Source of the DNA: CALAED01 sp035765195
GTDB taxonomy: Bacteria > Actinomycetota > Actinomycetes > Streptosporangiales > Streptosporangiaceae
Assembly (NCBI GenBank): GCA_035765195.1
Contig: DASTYC010000027.1
Coordinates: 57,428-121,427 of the forward strand
Reading direction: 5' to 3'
DNA: 64,000 bases
Positions 25,694-37,365 of this stretch are shown here, in pieces (within the stretch, counting starts at the first letter, position 1; each line of letters starts with the position of its first letter). The position numbers were made by a program, and so were the translations under genes. The notes beneath the pieces are model-generated. The model ran no database searches, was not told the DNA's origin, and was given only the letters and a program-made list of their open reading frames with translations.

Positions 25694-26895
25694 CGTTCGA
25701 AGACGGCGGCGAGGCCCTGGCCGCCGCCGATGCACATCGTCTCCAGGCCGTACCGCGCCTCCCTGCGCGCCATTTCGTGCAGCAGGGTCGCGAGGATGCG
25801 ACAGCCGGTGGCGCCGACGGGGTGGCCGAGCGAGATGCCCGAGCCGTTGACGTTCAGCCGGTCGAAGTCGGTGTCGAGGTCGGTCATCCCCCACTCGCGG
25901 GTGACGCCGAGCACCTGGGCGGCGAACGCCTCGTTCAGCTCGATGAGGTCCATGTCGGCGAGGGTCAGCCCGGCGCGCTCGAGCGCCCGCGCGGCGGCCG
26001 GCACCGGGCCGAGCCCCATCAGGTGCGGCGGCACCCCGGCCACCGCCCACGACACGAGCCGGGCCCGGACCGCCGGCCCGAGCCGGTCGGCGTTCGCGCG
26101 CGTGGTGACGAGGCAGACCGCGGCGCCGTCGTTTTGGCCGCTGGCGTTGCCGGCGGTGACGGTCGAGTCGGGGTCCAGCTTGCGCCGCACCGGCCGCAGC
26201 CCGGCGAGTTGCTCAAGCGAGGTGTCGGCGCGCGGGTGCTCGTCGCGGTCGACGACGATGGTCTCGCCGCGGCCCGGCACCTCGACGGGCACGATCTCGT
26301 CGGCGAACCGGCCGGACTGTTGCGCGGCGACGGCCCGCTGGTGCGACAGCAGCGCCAGCCGGTCCTGCTCCTCGCGCGAAATGCCGTACTGCCGCCGGAC
26401 GTTCTCGGCCGTCTCGAGCATGCCGCCGGGCACCGGGTGGCGTTCGCCGCCGGCGGTGACGCGGCCGCGGGCGAGCCGGTCGGTCAGCTTGATCTCTTCG
26501 CCCGGCCGGCCCCAGCGCAGGCCGGTCGCGTAGAACTCGACCTGGCTCATGCTCTCGGCGCCGCCCGCGATGACCGACTCACAGGCGCCCGAGGCCACCT
26601 GGAGCACGGCGTTGACGATGGCCTGCAGGCCCGATCCGCACCGGCGGTCCAGCTGGCTGCCCGGCGTTTCCACCGGCAGGCCGGCGTCGAGGGCGGCGAC
26701 CCTCCCGATCGCGGGGGCCTCGCCGTTCGGGTAGCACTGGCCGAGGATCACGTCGTCGATCCGGTCGGCGCCGGTCCGCTTGAGCAACTCCGCGATCACC
26801 GTGGCGGCGAGCGTGTGCGCCGGCACGTCCTTGAGCGCGCCGCCGAAGCGGCCGACCGGAGTGCGCAGGGGGGAACAGATCACAACATCGGTCAC
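25687..26895 (-). CDS. Thiolase (acetyl-CoA C-acyltransferase)
   Basis: 402 residues from GTG 26895, preceded by GGGAGG with 5-nt spacing. The catalytic nucleophile is Cys86 in DRRCGSGLQA. The His-containing motif appears as GISLGHPVGATG and the second Cys in CIGGGQGLAAVFE, with GNASGQNDGAA between them. The full-length two-domain thiolase fold is intact. It cleaves 3-ketoacyl-CoA with CoA in beta-oxidation. Neighbours encode an acyl-CoA dehydrogenase and racemase upstream and a CoA-transferase downstream. No enoyl-CoA hydratase or hydroxyacyl-CoA dehydrogenase is present here, so these must come from elsewhere. Confidence 0.94.
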   Translation of the reverse strand: MTDVVICSPLRTPVGRFGGALKDVPAHTLAATVIAELLKRTGADRIDDVILGQCYPNGEAPAIGRVAALDAGLPVETPGSQLDRRCGSGLQAIVNAVLQVASGACESVIAGGAESMSQVEFYATGLRWGRPGEEIKLTDRLARGRVTAGGERHPVPGGMLETAENVRRQYGISREEQDRLALLSHQRAVAAQQSGRFADEIVPVEVPGRGETIVVDRDEHPRADTSLEQLAGLRPVRRKLDPDSTVTAGNASGQNDGAAVCLVTTRANADRLGPAVRARLVSWAVAGVPPHLMGLGPVPAAARALERAGLTLADMDLIELNEAFAAQVLGVTREWGMTDLDTDFDRLNVNGSGISLGHPVGATGCRILATLLHEMARREARYGLETMCIGGGQGLAAVFERC

Positions 26896-26916
26896 GGGGG
26901 CCTCCCACAGTGGCGT

Positions 26917-28086
26917 CTAGCGTCGGTCGCGGGCGATCAGCTGACGGACGATCACGTTCCGCTGAATCTCGTTGGTGCCCTCCCCCACGATCATCAACGG
27001 CGCGTCCCTGAAGTACCGCTCCACGTCGAACTCGGTGGAGTAGCCGTAGCCGCCGTGGACGCGCAACGCGTCCATCGCGATCTTCATCGCGGTCTCGGAC
27101 GCGAACAGCTTGGCCATGCCCGCCTCCATGTCGGCCCGCCGGCCGGCCTGCAGGCGCGTGGCGGCGTCCAGGGTGAGCAGCCGCGCCGCGCGCAGCGAGG
27201 TGGCCATGTCGGCGAGGTAGTTGCCGACCGACTGGTGCCGCCAGATCGGGACGCCGAACGCCTCGCGCTGCTGGGCGTAGCCGAGCGCGTCGTCGAGGGC
27301 TGCCTGGCCCACGCCGAGCGCCCGCGCCGCGACTTGGATGCGGCCGATCTCCAGGCCGCGCATCATCTGGGCGAAGCCTGCGCCCGCGGCCGACCCGAGC
27401 ACGGCGTCGGCCGGGACGTGGACGGAGTCGAAGATGACCTCGCACGACTCCACGCCCTTGTAGCCGAGCTTGGACAGGTCCCGCGATACCTGGTAGCCGC
27501 CGGCCTCCACCAGCAGTACCGACATGCCCTGGTGGGGCGGGTCGGCGCCGGTGTCGGTCTTGCACAGCAGTGCGATCAGGCCGGCGCGGCGGGCGTTGGA
27601 GATCCAGGTCTTCACGCCGTCGACGACGAACCCGCCGGCCCCGTCTTCGGCCGGCCGGGCGACCGTGCGCATCGCCTGCAGGTCGGAGCCGCCGCCCGGC
27701 TCGGTGAGCGCCATGGCCGCGCGCAGCTCTCCGGTGGCCATGCGCGGCAGGTAACGCTCGCGCTGTTCTCGCGTCCCGAACTCGCGGAGCAAGAACGCGA
27801 CGACGCTGTGCCCGCCCATCGCCCCGGCCAGGCTCATCCAGCCGCGGGCGAGTTGCTCGGTGACCAGGGCGAAGCAGGGGATCGACACGTCGGCGCCGCC
27901 GTAGGGCTCCGGGACGAGCAGGCCGAAGACGCCGAGCCGCCGCATCCGCTCGATGAGATCCGCCGGGTAGGCGTCGGCGTGTTCCAGGTCGCGCACCACC
28001 GGGCGTACGTCGTCGTCGACGAACTCGGCGACCACGTCGACGATCGCCTGTTCCTCCGCGGCGAGCTCGAAGAGCATGCGCGTCAC
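26917..28086 (-). CDS. Acyl-CoA dehydrogenase
   Basis: 389 residues from GTG 28086, which has GGAG 5 nt upstream; ATG 28077 is an alternative. Family motifs: ALTEPGGGSDLQAM (FAD/substrate contact), WISNARRAGL, the RIQVAARALGVGQAALD helix, REAFGVPIWRHQSVG, VHGGYGYSTEFDVER and the C-terminal VGEGTNEIQRNV with Glu369 as catalytic base, the position used by short- and medium-chain type enzymes. It introduces the alpha-beta double bond using FAD. It starts 1 nt after the racemase stop. Confidence 0.94.
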   Translation of the reverse strand: MTRMLFELAAEEQAIVDVVAEFVDDDVRPVVRDLEHADAYPADLIERMRRLGVFGLLVPEPYGGADVSIPCFALVTEQLARGWMSLAGAMGGHSVVAFLLREFGTREQRERYLPRMATGELRAAMALTEPGGGSDLQAMRTVARPAEDGAGGFVVDGVKTWISNARRAGLIALLCKTDTGADPPHQGMSVLLVEAGGYQVSRDLSKLGYKGVESCEVIFDSVHVPADAVLGSAAGAGFAQMMRGLEIGRIQVAARALGVGQAALDDALGYAQQREAFGVPIWRHQSVGNYLADMATSLRAARLLTLDAATRLQAGRRADMEAGMAKLFASETAMKIAMDALRVHGGYGYSTEFDVERYFRDAPLMIVGEGTNEIQRNVIVRQLIARDRR

Positions 28087-28087
28087 T

Positions 28088-29284
28088 TCAGCTCCGCGTG
28101 GCCGGCGAGGCCGGCGAGGGCTGCGTGGGTTGCGTGGCCTGCGTGGCCTGCGCGACCGCGCCGGCGGCGAGCAGGTCGTCCACGTCGGTGAAGCCCAGCT
28201 CGGTGAGCACCTCGCGGGTATGCGCCCCGGCCGTCGCCGGCGGGCCGCCGATCGCGCCGGGCGTGCGGGAAAACCGCGGCGCCGGGGCGGGCTGCGGCTC
28301 GCCGTCCGCGCCGGACACGAACACGTCGCGGGCGGTGTTGTACGGATGCGCCCGCGCCTCGGTGAGGGACAGCACCGGGGCCACGCAGGCGTCGCCGGGC
28401 AGGAAGATCTCGGTCCACTCGTCGCGCGTCTTGGACTTGAACGCGGCGGCGAACCGCTCGCGCAGCTCCCGCCAGCGCGCGGCGTCGTGCTGGCCGGGCA
28501 GATCCGCGCCGTCGAGGCCGAGCCGGTCGACGAACTCGGCGTAGAACTTCGGTTCGATCGCGCCCACCGCCATGTGCTTGCCGTCGGCGGTCTCGTACAC
28601 GTCGTACCAGGGCGCCCCCGTGTCGAGCATGTTGACGCCGCGCTCGTCCCGCCAGGCGCCGGCGGCGAGAAAGGCGTGCACGAACGTCGACAGGTGCGCG
28701 GCGCCGTCGACGATGGCGGCGTCGACGACCTGCCCGGCGCCGCTCGCCCGGGCCTCGAGCAGCGCCGCGAGCACGCCCACCACGAGGTACATGCTGCCGC
28801 CGGCGAAGTCGCCGAGCAGGTTGATCGGCACCTGGGGCGGGCCGCCCGCGCGGCCGATGGCGTGCAGCACCCCGGCGACCGCGATATAAGCGATGTCGTG
28901 GCCGGCGCTGTGGGCGAGCGGGCCCGCCTGGCCCCAGCCGGTCATCCGGCCGTACACGAGCGCGGGGTTGCGGGCGAGGCAGTCGTCGGGGCCCAGGCCG
29001 AGACGTTCGGTGACGCCGGGGCGAAAGCCTTCGAGCAGCACGTCCGACCGCTCGACGAGGCGGAGCACCACTTCTTTGCCCCGGTCGTGCTTCAGGTCGA
29101 CGGCGATGGACCGCTTGCCCCGGTTGCTGAGGTCCTTGCTCGGGACGGGGAAGAAGCGGCCCTCCGGGCGATCCACCCGGATGACCTCCGCGCCCAGGTC
29201 GGCGAGCAGCATGGCGGCGAACGGACCCGGGCCGATCCCGGCCAGCTCGATGACCCGCACTCCGGCCAGCGGTCCCTTGCCCAT
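28088..29284 (-). CDS. Alpha-methylacyl-CoA racemase-like class III CoA-transferase
   Basis: 398 residues from ATG 29284, with GGGAGAGG upstream. The AMACR/MCR active site is visible: MTGWGQAGPLAHSAGHDIAY with His129, LLGDFAGGSM with Asp159, and GAIEPKFYAEF with the conserved Glu. These residues separate racemases from plain CoA-transferases. The enzyme interconverts (R)- and (S)-2-methylacyl-CoA so that branched chains can enter beta-oxidation. The C-terminal ~20 residues are an Ala-Gln-Thr-Pro-rich tail derived from a short tandem repeat. It leads the operon with acyl-CoA dehydrogenase, thiolase and CoA-transferase. Confidence 0.9.
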   Translation of the reverse strand: MGKGPLAGVRVIELAGIGPGPFAAMLLADLGAEVIRVDRPEGRFFPVPSKDLSNRGKRSIAVDLKHDRGKEVVLRLVERSDVLLEGFRPGVTERLGLGPDDCLARNPALVYGRMTGWGQAGPLAHSAGHDIAYIAVAGVLHAIGRAGGPPQVPINLLGDFAGGSMYLVVGVLAALLEARASGAGQVVDAAIVDGAAHLSTFVHAFLAAGAWRDERGVNMLDTGAPWYDVYETADGKHMAVGAIEPKFYAEFVDRLGLDGADLPGQHDAARWRELRERFAAAFKSKTRDEWTEIFLPGDACVAPVLSLTEARAHPYNTARDVFVSGADGEPQPAPAPRFSRTPGAIGGPPATAGAHTREVLTELGFTDVDDLLAAGAVAQATQATQPTQPSPASPATRS

Positions 29285-29359
29285 CGAACGACCCCTCTCC
29301 CATCGCCAGATCCCGGGCCACCCGGATTCTCTGATCAGATGGAATCACATTCGGTGGGC

Positions 29360-30547
29360 TCACATTCGCCGGGCCGTGACCGTCATCCGGCCACGGGGCG
29401 GCCGGGCGCCGCCACGCGGGCCGGGCACCACGACCAGACCGCGGCGCGCGACCGGCGCCCGACGCGCGAACGAAGGCGGCGGCGTCACCTTCACGAGGAA
29501 CCCGCGACCGCCGGCGGCCGCGACGAAATACCAGCGGCCGCCCGGCGCGCGCCACCAGGCGCCGCCCACCGTGGTGCCGTTGACGCGGCCGCAGTCGGTG
29601 CGCTGCCTTCGCCGGGCGGCGACGAGGATGCCGTCGGCCGCGGCGGGCCGCCCGGGCCGGACGACGTGCCGGCACGTCCACCGGGCGGGCACGCCGCCCG
29701 GCAGCCGTCCGGCCCAGAACACCACCGCGGTGACGCGGGGGCCGGCGTCCGCCGCCGGACGCGCCCGGGCCGAGGCGACCGGTGCGGCCAGTGCGCCCGG
29801 TGCCGCCGTGGTCCGGCCGGCCCGTACGGGCGCGGCGCGGTGCTGGGGCGTGGCGCGGTGCTCGGGCGCGGCGGCGCGACGATCGGAGGCCGCGCGCTGC
29901 CCGGGCGGACCGGCCTGCGCGGCGACCAGCGCCGCCACCGTGAGCACGCCGGCCACCCCGATCGGGACCCGCGAGCGCCTGGGCAGCGGCGGCCCCGGCA
30001 CGACGCGGGGCAGCGTCAGCTCCGGCACCTGGTCGGCCGCCCGTATGACCTCCGCCGCGTCGGGCACGCCGATCTGGACGAGTTGCTCGCGCACCATGGA
30101 GCGCGGCAGCGACTCGACCCGTCGCAGCACATAGGCGGCCCGGACCGCCGGATCCAGCGCGGCCAGCCGCCCGGGCGTGGGCGGCCCCGGTCGCGGCAGC
30201 CGGCGCAGCCGCGGCCCGAGCCCGATGCGCAGCCGCGGCGACGGGCGCATCGCCTGGCGCAGCACCTGGCTTCTGATCGGCGCGTAGGCGCCTCTGAGAA
30301 CACGGTCGGCGGCGCCGTCGCCCCAGGACCGCCGCGGCAGGCTGGCGTCGACGATGCGCTGGGCGATCGCCAGCCGGTAGCTCCTCCTGCCGGTGGCCGG
30401 CAGCACGAGATAGGCAAGGCGGACCAGTTTCGCGTATCTCTTGCCGACCCCGTTGTCGGCATTGATGTCGGGATCGGTGTCGGCATTGGTGTCAGGTCTG
30501 ACGGCGGCGTTCGCGCCGGCCGCGGACACGGTGGTTGTCTCCTCCAT
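29360..30547 (-). CDS. Single-pass membrane protein with sigma-region-4-like segment
   Basis: 395 residues from ATG 30547, with AAGGAG 8 nt upstream (GTG 30550 is adjacent). The cytoplasmic part contains RLAALDPAVRAAYVLRRVES and LPRSMVREQLVQIGVPDAAE (about 128-168), which follows the pattern of ECF sigma region 4.2. An earlier segment (KRYAKLVRLAYLVLP) could be a degenerate region 2. One membrane helix (about 195-212) leads to an Ala/Arg/Pro-rich linker and a small extracytoplasmic domain containing WYFVAAAGGRGFLVKV. I do not recognise a named family. It may be a sigma-like protein converted to membrane-tethered signalling; a plain hypothetical membrane protein is the fallback. Confidence 0.6.
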   Translation of the reverse strand: MEETTTVSAAGANAAVRPDTNADTDPDINADNGVGKRYAKLVRLAYLVLPATGRRSYRLAIAQRIVDASLPRRSWGDGAADRVLRGAYAPIRSQVLRQAMRPSPRLRIGLGPRLRRLPRPGPPTPGRLAALDPAVRAAYVLRRVESLPRSMVREQLVQIGVPDAAEVIRAADQVPELTLPRVVPGPPLPRRSRVPIGVAGVLTVAALVAAQAGPPGQRAASDRRAAAPEHRATPQHRAAPVRAGRTTAAPGALAAPVASARARPAADAGPRVTAVVFWAGRLPGGVPARWTCRHVVRPGRPAAADGILVAARRRQRTDCGRVNGTTVGGAWWRAPGGRWYFVAAAGGRGFLVKVTPPPSFARRAPVARRGLVVVPGPRGGARPPRGRMTVTARRM

Positions 30548-30765
30548 CACGTACGCTCCTTAGGGCCCGTCATGGATTTCCGGGTCGAGAGATTAGGAAC
30601 GCGACGAGATCGTCATCCGGAGGTTGGGTCAACCATTGCCGGGCCTTGTCAATACCGGATGAGCCGGCCGCGCCGCTTGGGCTCTTTGCCGCACAACCGA
30701 ACGCTCACCCGCAAACACCACTAATCTGTGGCCCCACATCATCGATTGGGGTTCTGAGGGCGGGC

Positions 30766-31518
30766 GTGGACACGACGACAGTCAGTGAGCTGTGGGATCG
30801 GGTGACCGGCACCCAGCCCGATCCCCCGCTGTGGATCGTGGTCGTGGCCGGCGTCGCCGCGCTGGTCGCGGTCGCGCACGGCCAGACCTGGCGGGTGGCG
30901 CGCAACGTCGTCACGATCGCGCACGAGGGCGGGCACGCCCTCGTCGCCGTGCTCACCGGCCGCCAGCTCGACGGCATTCGGCTGCACTCCGACACCTCGG
31001 GCGTCACCGTCTCGCGCGGCAAACCGCACGGGCCCGGCATGATCTTCACGGCGCTCGCCGGTTACATCACGCCGCCGTTGCTCGGGCTCGGCTGCGCCTG
31101 GCTGCTCAGCGACGGCCGCATCACGCTCATGCTGTGGACGGCCATCGCGCTGCTCGCCGCGATGCTCATCATGATCCGCAACGTGTACGGCGTGGTGTCC
31201 GTGGTCGCCACCGGGGCGATCATCTTCGCGGTCTCGTGGCTCGGCGATGCCGAGGTGCAGGCCGGATTCGCCTATCTGGGCGCCTTCTTCCTGCTGCTGG
31301 CCGGCGCCCGCCCGGTCGTCGAGCTTCAGCGAAAGCGCGCCCGCAGGCAGGCCAGGGACTCCGACGCGGACCAGCTGGCGCGGTTGACCAGCGTCCCCGG
31401 GCTCGCCTGGGTGACCGTCTTCGGGCTCGTCGCGCTGCTCGCCCTGTTCTTCGGAGTCCAGTTGCTGATCCCCGAGGGGGCGTCGCTCCCCGACCTGTCC
31501 GGCCTCCCCGGACCCTGA
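30766..31518 (+). CDS. M50-type membrane metalloprotease family protein
   Basis: 250 residues from GTG 30766, after a GAGGG ribosome site; translation reading further upstream would lack hydropathy sense. The zinc motif HEGGH (53-57) sits in the hydrophobic segment VVTIAHEGGHALVAVLTG, as in intramembrane M50B-like proteins. Five to six further helices follow (YITPPLLGLGCAWLL, LWTAIALLAAMLIMI, AIIFAVSWLG and others). The second metal ligand, normally an Asp in a later helix, is not obvious; Asp in WLGDAEVQ is a candidate. It would act on membrane or membrane-proximal substrates. Function is otherwise unknown. Confidence 0.75.
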   Translation: MDTTTVSELWDRVTGTQPDPPLWIVVVAGVAALVAVAHGQTWRVARNVVTIAHEGGHALVAVLTGRQLDGIRLHSDTSGVTVSRGKPHGPGMIFTALAGYITPPLLGLGCAWLLSDGRITLMLWTAIALLAAMLIMIRNVYGVVSVVATGAIIFAVSWLGDAEVQAGFAYLGAFFLLLAGARPVVELQRKRARRQARDSDADQLARLTSVPGLAWVTVFGLVALLALFFGVQLLIPEGASLPDLSGLPGP

Positions 31519-31555
31519 CCGGCGGGGGTGCCGGGCGCGCGGCGGCCGGGCCGGC

Positions 31556-31609
31556 CGAGATCAGGGGCCGACGCGAGATCAGGTGCCGACCCGCGATCAG
31601 GTGTCGACG
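31556..31609. repeat. Three 18-bp tandem repeats over the lipid-kinase stop codon
   Basis: Three imperfect 18-bp copies run 31556-31573, 31574-31591 and 31592-31609, with consensus CGAGATCAGGTGCCGACC. On the minus strand each copy carries an in-frame TGA, so the lipid-kinase gene ends in the first copy and two back-up stops follow in the same frame. Confidence 0.75.
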
Positions 31610-32559
31610 AAGTCGCGCGGCACCATCACGCGCAGCGCGTTGGGCAGCAACGTCACCGTGAGCGGGGTCCGGCCGCGGATCTCGCCGTCGACGTCGACGG
31701 GCATCGGCGGGTCGGTCTCGACATGGACCTCGCGGGTGGTGATGAACGCCTCCTCGTCGAGGCTGCGCCGATAGCCGACCAGCATGTGCCGCAGCGTCGC
31801 GCCGGCCAGCCGCTTGCGGCGCTCGTCGCCGAGACGGTAGACCGCCAGCCGCCGGTCGTCGGGCCCGGCGTCGCCGGCGATCAGACGGCCGCTGTGGTGC
31901 GCGCCGTTGGCGATGTTGAGCTGATGGGTGACGAAGTCGAACGTGTCGCCGCCCGCGCGCACGGTGGCGTGGAACGGCCGATGCACCGGCATCCGGTGCA
32001 GGGCCGTCAGCGCGTACGCGGTGCGCCCGACGACGCGCTTGAGACGGGCCGGGGCGCGCTCGGCGACGGCCACCGACATGCCGAGGCTCACCATGTTGGC
32101 GAAGACCTCTTCGAAGGAGTCCTCGGCCGCAGCGGCGGCGGCCGCTCGGCTCACCACCCCGGCGTCGACGTCGGCCACCTTGCCGTGCCGGATCACCCCG
32201 GCGGCGCCCGACAGCCGCAGCGGGAGCCCGAGGCTGCGGGCGAAGTTGTTCGTGGTGCCCAGCGGCAGCACGCCGAGCGCGATGTCGCGGTGCACGAGGT
32301 GGCCGACCGCCTCCTTGAGCGTGCCGTCACCACCGCCGACGATGATCAGATCGGGCTGCAGCGCCAGCGCCGTACGGAAGACGCCGCCCAGCTCATCGGG
32401 GTCGGGCACGGGGAGGACGGCGGCGAGCCGGACGCCGGCGGCGACCCGGCGCCGGGCGGTGGCGAACAACCGCCGGCCGCGGCGCGAGCGGGTGTTGACG
32501 ATGAGGACGGCGGGTCCGCCGGACCGGATGGCCCGTTCCAGCTCCGCCTTGGTGCGCAC
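31597..32559 (-). CDS. Diacylglycerol-kinase-family lipid kinase (YegS/DgkB-like)
   Basis: 320 residues from GTG 32559. The nucleotide-binding GGGDGT is at 75-80, and PLGTTNNFARSLGLP follows, both standard for the family; the C-terminal beta-sandwich contains VDVDGEIRGRTPL. The protein would phosphorylate diacylglycerol or a related lipid at the inner membrane face. The extended C-terminal motif (RREVHVETDPPMPVDVDGE-like) is conserved in bacterial sphingosine/DAG kinase homologues. The gene starts 28 nt before the CDF exporter end, on the same strand, with no obvious shared role. Confidence 0.87.
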   Translation of the reverse strand: MRTKAELERAIRSGGPAVLIVNTRSRRGRRLFATARRRVAAGVRLAAVLPVPDPDELGGVFRTALALQPDLIIVGGGDGTLKEAVGHLVHRDIALGVLPLGTTNNFARSLGLPLRLSGAAGVIRHGKVADVDAGVVSRAAAAAAAEDSFEEVFANMVSLGMSVAVAERAPARLKRVVGRTAYALTALHRMPVHRPFHATVRAGGDTFDFVTHQLNIANGAHHSGRLIAGDAGPDDRRLAVYRLGDERRKRLAGATLRHMLVGYRRSLDEEAFITTREVHVETDPPMPVDVDGEIRGRTPLTVTLLPNALRVMVPRDFVDT

Positions 32560-32587
32560 CTGTCGATGCTAACCGCCCGCCAGGGGT

Positions 32588-33613
32588 TCACCGGCCGCAA
32601 TGCGGGCGGCCGAGGCCGGCGTCCGATGCCTCCGGATCGGCGGGCCCGGCCACGTGCCGCGGGCCGTGCGCGTCGTCGCAGTGTGCCGCGTCGCTCGTCT
32701 CGTCGGGCTCGTGGTCGACCTCGAGGGTGGCGTGGGTGATGCCGTAGGCCGTGCGGAGCACCTCGCCGAGGTTCCGGCGGACGGCGTGACAGTCGCCGCC
32801 CGACTCGACGAGCACGTGCGCCGACATCGCGACGTAGCCCGAGGTCACCTCCCATACGTGCAGGTCGTGGACCTCGACCACGCCCGGCTGCCCGGCCAGG
32901 CGGGCGCCGACCTCGCCCGGGTCGATGCCGGCGGGCGCGGCCTCCATGATGACCCGGCCGGCGTCGCGGACCAGGCCGTAGCCCGCCTTCACCATGAGCC
33001 CGGCGACGATCAGCGAGGCGATGGCGTCGGCCTGGGCGAAGCCGCTGACCCAGATGACGAGGCCGGACACCGCCGTCGCGATGAACGCGTACAGGTCGTT
33101 GACGATGTGCTGGAACGCGCCTTCGACGTTGAGGCTGGCCCGGCCGGCCCGGCTGATCAGCAGGCTGGCGGCAAGGTTGACCGCGATGCCGGCGAGCGCC
33201 GTGCCGAACACAAGCGGCCCGGCGACGTCGGGCGGCGTGATCAGCCGGCGCACCGCCTCCACGACGAAGTAGACCGCCAGCAGGAGCAACGTCACGCCGT
33301 TGAGCTGCGCGGACAGGATCTCGGCGCGGACCCGCCCGTAGGTGTACCCGCCCTGCGGCGGCCGTGCCGCCAGCCGCATCGCGAACAGCGCGAGCGCGAT
33401 GGAGAAGGCGTCGGTGAGCATGTGACCGGCGTCGGAGATCAACGCGAGCGAATGCGCGATCAGTCCGATGATCACCTCGCCGGCCATGAAGACGACGAGC
33501 AGGGCGAGAGCGGCGATCAAGAACCGGCGGCCGGCGCCGCCCGGCGGGCCGGCCAAGGCGCCGTGGCCGTGGCCGTGGCCCCGCGCGTGCCTGTGCCGTT
33601 GGTCGCCGCCCAT
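32588..33613 (-). CDS. Cation diffusion facilitator (zinc-type) exporter
   Basis: 341 residues. A His-rich N-terminus (HRHARGHGHGHG) is followed by six membrane helices. Helix II carries SDAGHMLTD and helix V carries NDLYAFIATAV; together they provide the Asp/His tetrahedral site of Zn-CDF proteins (H/D-x3-D motifs). The cytoplasmic ferredoxin-like domain (VHDLHVWEVTSGYVAMSAHV) binds metal and dimerises. A His/Asp/Cys-bearing tail (DAAHCDDAHGPRH) may also bind metal. It exports Zn2+ or a similar ion in exchange for protons. No metal regulator gene is adjacent. Confidence 0.9.
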   Translation of the reverse strand: MGGDQRHRHARGHGHGHGALAGPPGGAGRRFLIAALALLVVFMAGEVIIGLIAHSLALISDAGHMLTDAFSIALALFAMRLAARPPQGGYTYGRVRAEILSAQLNGVTLLLLAVYFVVEAVRRLITPPDVAGPLVFGTALAGIAVNLAASLLISRAGRASLNVEGAFQHIVNDLYAFIATAVSGLVIWVSGFAQADAIASLIVAGLMVKAGYGLVRDAGRVIMEAAPAGIDPGEVGARLAGQPGVVEVHDLHVWEVTSGYVAMSAHVLVESGGDCHAVRRNLGEVLRTAYGITHATLEVDHEPDETSDAAHCDDAHGPRHVAGPADPEASDAGLGRPHCGR

Positions 33614-33667
33614 GCGACCAATATAGAAGGGCGGCGGCCCCCGGTGGTCACGCTCCGGCAGATCGAC

Positions 33668-34827
33668 TCACCCGCTGTGACGCTCGGCCCATTCGGTCAG
33701 GTCGCGTCGCTCGATCGCGGCCGCCATCAGATCGGGAAAGGCGTCGGGGGTGCACGCGAACGCGGGCACCCCGAGCGCGGCCAGCGCCGCGGCGTTGTCG
33801 TGGTCGTAGGACGGGGCGCCCCCGTCGGACAGCGCGAGCAGCACGACGACCTGCGTCCCCGCCGCCTTCAGGGCGGCGACGCGGCCGAGCATCTCCTCGC
33901 GGACGCCGCCTTCGTACAGGTCGCTGATCAACACGAAGATGGTGTCGGCGGGCCGGGTGACGAGGTGCCGGCAGTAGGCGATCGCGCGGTTGATGTCGGT
34001 GCCGCCGCCCAGTTGCGTGCCGAACAGCACCTCGACCGGATCGTGCAGATGGTCGGTGAGGTCGGCGACCGCGGTGTCGAAGACCACCAGCGAGGTGCGC
34101 AGCGACGGCAGCGACGCGAGCACAGCGCCGAACACCCCGGCGTACACGACGGAGTCGGCCATCGAGCCGCTCTGGTCGACGCAGAGCACCACGTCGCGCC
34201 GCATGGCCTGGCGGCGGCGGCCGTAGCCGATCAGCCGGGCCGGCACCACCGTTCCGTGCGCCGGCTGGTAGTGCCGCAGGTTGGCGTGGATCGTACGGTT
34301 CCAGTCGACATCGGCGAGCCGCCGCGGCCGCGTCGTCCGGGCGGCCCGGTCGACCGCGCCGCCGATGGCCGACCGGGTGCGCTGGGCGAGCCGCCGCTCC
34401 AGATCCTGGACGACGGTGCGCACCACGGCCCGCGCAGACTCCCTGGCCCGTTCGGGAAGCACCCTGTTCAACGACAGCAAGGTGCCGACGAGGTGGACGT
34501 CGGGCTCCACCGCGGCCAGCATCTCCGGCTCCAGCAGCAGCCTGGCCAGGTCGAGCCGCTCGATCGCGTCCTGCTGCATCACCTGGACGACGGTGGAAGG
34601 GAAGAAGCGGCGGATGTCGCCCAGCCACCGGGCCACCTGCGGCGCCGACGCGCCGAGCCCGGCCGAACGCCGGCCGGACCGCGCCTGTCCGGGGCCGCCG
34701 CCGGCGCCGTAGAGCGCCTCGAGCGCCTGGTCCATGCGCGCCTCGTCGCCCTCGAGCGAGACGCCGGTCGTCTCGGCGGCCTCGCCGCCCAGCACCAGCC
34801 GCCAGCGCCGCAGATTCTCCTCGGGCG

Positions 34828-34831
<4 letters not shown>
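33668..34831 (-). CDS. VWA-domain protein of the MoxR cassette
   Basis: 387 residues from ATG 34831, overlapping the DUF5682 stop by 4 nt. The N-terminal half is helical. The VWA domain begins at about 212 (RDVVLCVDQSGSM) with the MIDAS sequence DQSGS at 219-223; the Thr (GGGTDINRAI) and the later Asp (VLISDLYEGG) complete the metal site. VWA partners of MoxR ATPases are typically substrates or adaptors for metal-dependent assembly. It is the last gene of the five-gene SWIM-DUF5691-MoxR-DUF5682-VWA operon. Confidence 0.9.
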
Positions 34832-37317
<2,486 letters not shown>

Positions 37318-37365
37318 CGCGTGCCGCCCCCGGACGCGTCGGCGTCGGCCCGCACGCGGGCCCGG

